A stretch of 5,746 bases of DNA from Methanobacteriaceae archaeon (GTDB lineage Archaea; Methanobacteriota; Methanobacteria; Methanobacteriales; Methanobacteriaceae). The stretch lies in contig JAUXXK010000020.1 of the NCBI GenBank assembly GCA_030681145.1, positions 1-5,746 on the forward strand, given 5' to 3'. Below are positions 4,427-5,746 of the stretch, one piece after another. The translations under genes were made by a program, and so were the position numbers. The notes under the pieces are model-generated. The model made no database searches. It saw only the letters and a program-made list of their open reading frames with translations, and was not told the DNA's origin. Within the stretch, counting starts at the first letter, position 1; each line of letters starts with the position of its first letter.

Positions 4427-5617
4427 TCAGGAAACCATGAGTTCTCTGAGTTCAGGATGTATTTTTTCTTTTATTCCCAGCTCTTCCATAGCTGGCCCAT
4501 AAGAAGCATATATTTTTTTAAATTCAGGCCTTATCATGCCCCTAAAAGCACCGTATCCCATAACTTTTCCATATTTATCTGTTATGGAGGATATTATTTT
4601 AGTAAAACCATCAATAGTTTGTTTTTGTCTGGTTTCTAGTGGAAATTTTTCTAGATTTGAGCGGATTACATTGAATTGTAGTGAAGAATTGCTTTTAACA
4701 TCCACACCATCTAATAATTCTGGACTTTCATCATAAGGAATGGATTTTTTAAGCATTCCCCTTGCGGGGGCAGTTCCCATAATTTTGCTGGCACCAATTG
4801 ACATTGCCAGCATTATAGCTTCGTAAATATCAATAATTAATTCTGACTTTTTCGTTAAATCTCCAGGAACAGTCACAATATCTGGTAGTGGGGGGAATGA
4901 TAGTGGTGGTTTTATAACAGGTATCTCCATTGCAGATGCCTTTTTTCCCTCTTTTGCAGTTATTTTTGGTTTTAATAGGGATTCATCAGCAATTTTTCTT
5001 TTTCCCACTTCTTTTTCAACAGTTTTTGTTTCTGTTATTTTTGGGGCGGCTTTAAATGTTTTAGATTCAATTATAATTTCTTCAATTGGATTACTTGAGG
5101 CCACACTGATTTCTTCTTTTTCTACTATTTTTGTTTTAATATCTGAAGATTCCATTCCCAATTCTGGAACTGCTTCGGTTATTTCTTGTTCAATAACTGG
5201 GGCGGTTTCGGGTGAGGGTATTGATTCCACAAACTCAGGAATTTCTTTTATTTCATCCATTTCCTTTATTATTTTAGCAGATTTTTTAGAAGAAAGAATT
5301 ATCATACCTATATTGGCTTTTTTATTGGTTAAAACAACCAAATGTGCTCTTTCAAGACTTAAAAAAAGGGCCTTACCTTTGACTGATTCTACCAAAATTC
5401 TTTCTATTAGTCCTTGTTTACTGAGATCCAGTAACTTTTCTGATGAACTGCTAATGATATTGGCCATGGACCCAAAGAGGTCCACATTATCATAAGATAA
5501 ACTACTGTATAAAATACCTCCCTGATTGTCAACAACCAGTGTTCCATCAACTCCTTTGATGTTATTGACTTTATTCAAGGCTTTTTCCAGTTTTAATTCG
5601 ATGTTGGACCTTTTCAT
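4427..5617 (-). CDS. Roadblock/LC7 domain protein with long linker and unrecognised C-terminal domain
   Basis: A 396-residue protein. Residues about 5-112 look like a Roadblock/LC7 domain: a helix, then IKGVDGTLVVDNQGGILYSS (20-39), a central helix around 44-66 (VDLFGSMANIISSSSEKLL), then strands ERILVESVKGKALFLSLERAHLVVLTN (72-98) and a final NIGMIIL helix/strand. Such domains dimerise and in prokaryotes often bind or regulate small Ras-like GTPases of the MglA type. Residues about 113-250 are a low-complexity linker rich in Glu, Lys, Ile, Pro and Thr, probably disordered. Residues about 251-396 form a mainly helical domain with AMSIGASKIMG (271-281), LEKFPLETRQK (322-332) and YGKVMGYGAFRGMIRPEFKK (349-368), which I do not recognise. 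There is no signal peptide or membrane segment. No GTPase gene is in the window. No Shine-Dalgarno precedes the ATG. The Roadblock call is fairly firm; the partner and pathway are unknown. Confidence 0.82.
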   Translation of the reverse strand: MKRSNIELKLEKALNKVNNIKGVDGTLVVDNQGGILYSSLSYDNVDLFGSMANIISSSSEKLLDLSKQGLIERILVESVKGKALFLSLERAHLVVLTNKKANIGMIILSSKKSAKIIKEMDEIKEIPEFVESIPSPETAPVIEQEITEAVPELGMESSDIKTKIVEKEEISVASSNPIEEIIIESKTFKAAPKITETKTVEKEVGKRKIADESLLKPKITAKEGKKASAMEIPVIKPPLSFPPLPDIVTVPGDLTKKSELIIDIYEAIMLAMSIGASKIMGTAPARGMLKKSIPYDESPELLDGVDVKSNSSLQFNVIRSNLEKFPLETRQKQTIDGFTKIISSITDKYGKVMGYGAFRGMIRPEFKKIYASYGPAMEELGIKEKIHPELRELMVS

Positions 5618-5746
5618 GGGAAATACCCGTCTTTTGGTTTCAATTAATTTAAATTCTTAAATCTATGATTGATGCTTCTTAGGTAGAATTCATAATTTTT
5701 GTGATATAGCTATTTTTTTATCTTAATACAATTTAAAGTATTATAT
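5618..5746. other. Upstream region of the Roadblock gene, no gene seen
   Basis: 129 AT-rich bases to the window edge. It should hold the promoter of the Roadblock gene on the minus strand, but several TATA-like stretches compete and none stands out. No RNA gene or small reading frame could be supported. Confidence 0.4.

Noticed and set aside
4422..4457. Near-repeat TGAGCTCAGGA / TGAGTTCAGGA at the 3' end of the Roadblock gene.
   Set aside because: Most of it is coding for PELREL-type residues; two imperfect copies are explained by the repeated Glu-Leu codons.
4421..4736. Open frames on the plus strand opposite the Roadblock gene.
   Set aside because: They lie antisense within a well-supported gene, have no ribosome site and give protein sequence without recognisable features.
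1..5746. CRISPR array, tRNA, rRNA, insertion sequence or attachment site.
   Set aside because: No regularly spaced repeats, cloverleaf-like GC-rich segments, transposase or integrase reading frames were seen; the spacers are all under 200 bases.

Overview
The window is visibly AT-rich and carries six complete protein genes separated by short, very AT-rich spacers. No rRNA, tRNA, CRISPR array or mobile element was seen. The gene set points to an archaeon: a Roadblock/LC7 protein with a long linker, a DUF362-type iron-sulfur protein with an inserted two-cluster ferredoxin segment, and T-tract terminators with TATA-like promoters. A methanogen of the Methanobacterium/Methanobrevibacter group is the best guess. 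That is inference from gene style, not from a diagnostic marker.

Layout. Left block, minus strand (42-1317): a ferritin-like di-iron protein, then 79 bases downstream a formamidopyrimidine-DNA glycosylase (Fpg/Nei) family protein with a degenerate zinc finger. Middle block, plus strand (1497-3329): a YgjP/DUF45-type HExxH metallopeptidase, then the DUF362 Fe-S protein. Right block, minus strand (3418-5617): a Roadblock/LC7 protein, then 91 bases downstream quinolinate synthase NadA. The ferritin-like and peptidase genes diverge from a 179-base spacer. DUF362 and nadA converge on an 88-base spacer with T-tracts on both strands.

Functions. NadA makes quinolinate for NAD biosynthesis with an oxygen-sensitive [4Fe-4S] cluster. 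The DUF362 protein should carry two [4Fe-4S] clusters. The ferritin-like protein has a complete set of di-iron ligands, and the Fpg-family enzyme would repair oxidised bases. A loose theme of iron and oxidative damage runs through the window, but nothing shows that the genes are co-regulated.

Most worth a second look: (a) the Fpg-family protein keeps only one cysteine of each zinc-finger pair; (b) a perfect 8-bp inverted repeat abuts its ribosome binding site; (c) a 20-bp near-perfect palindrome sits next to the likely TATA box of the ferritin-like gene; (d) the Roadblock protein has a C-terminal domain of about 145 residues that I do not recognise. I saw no clear new multi-gene system.
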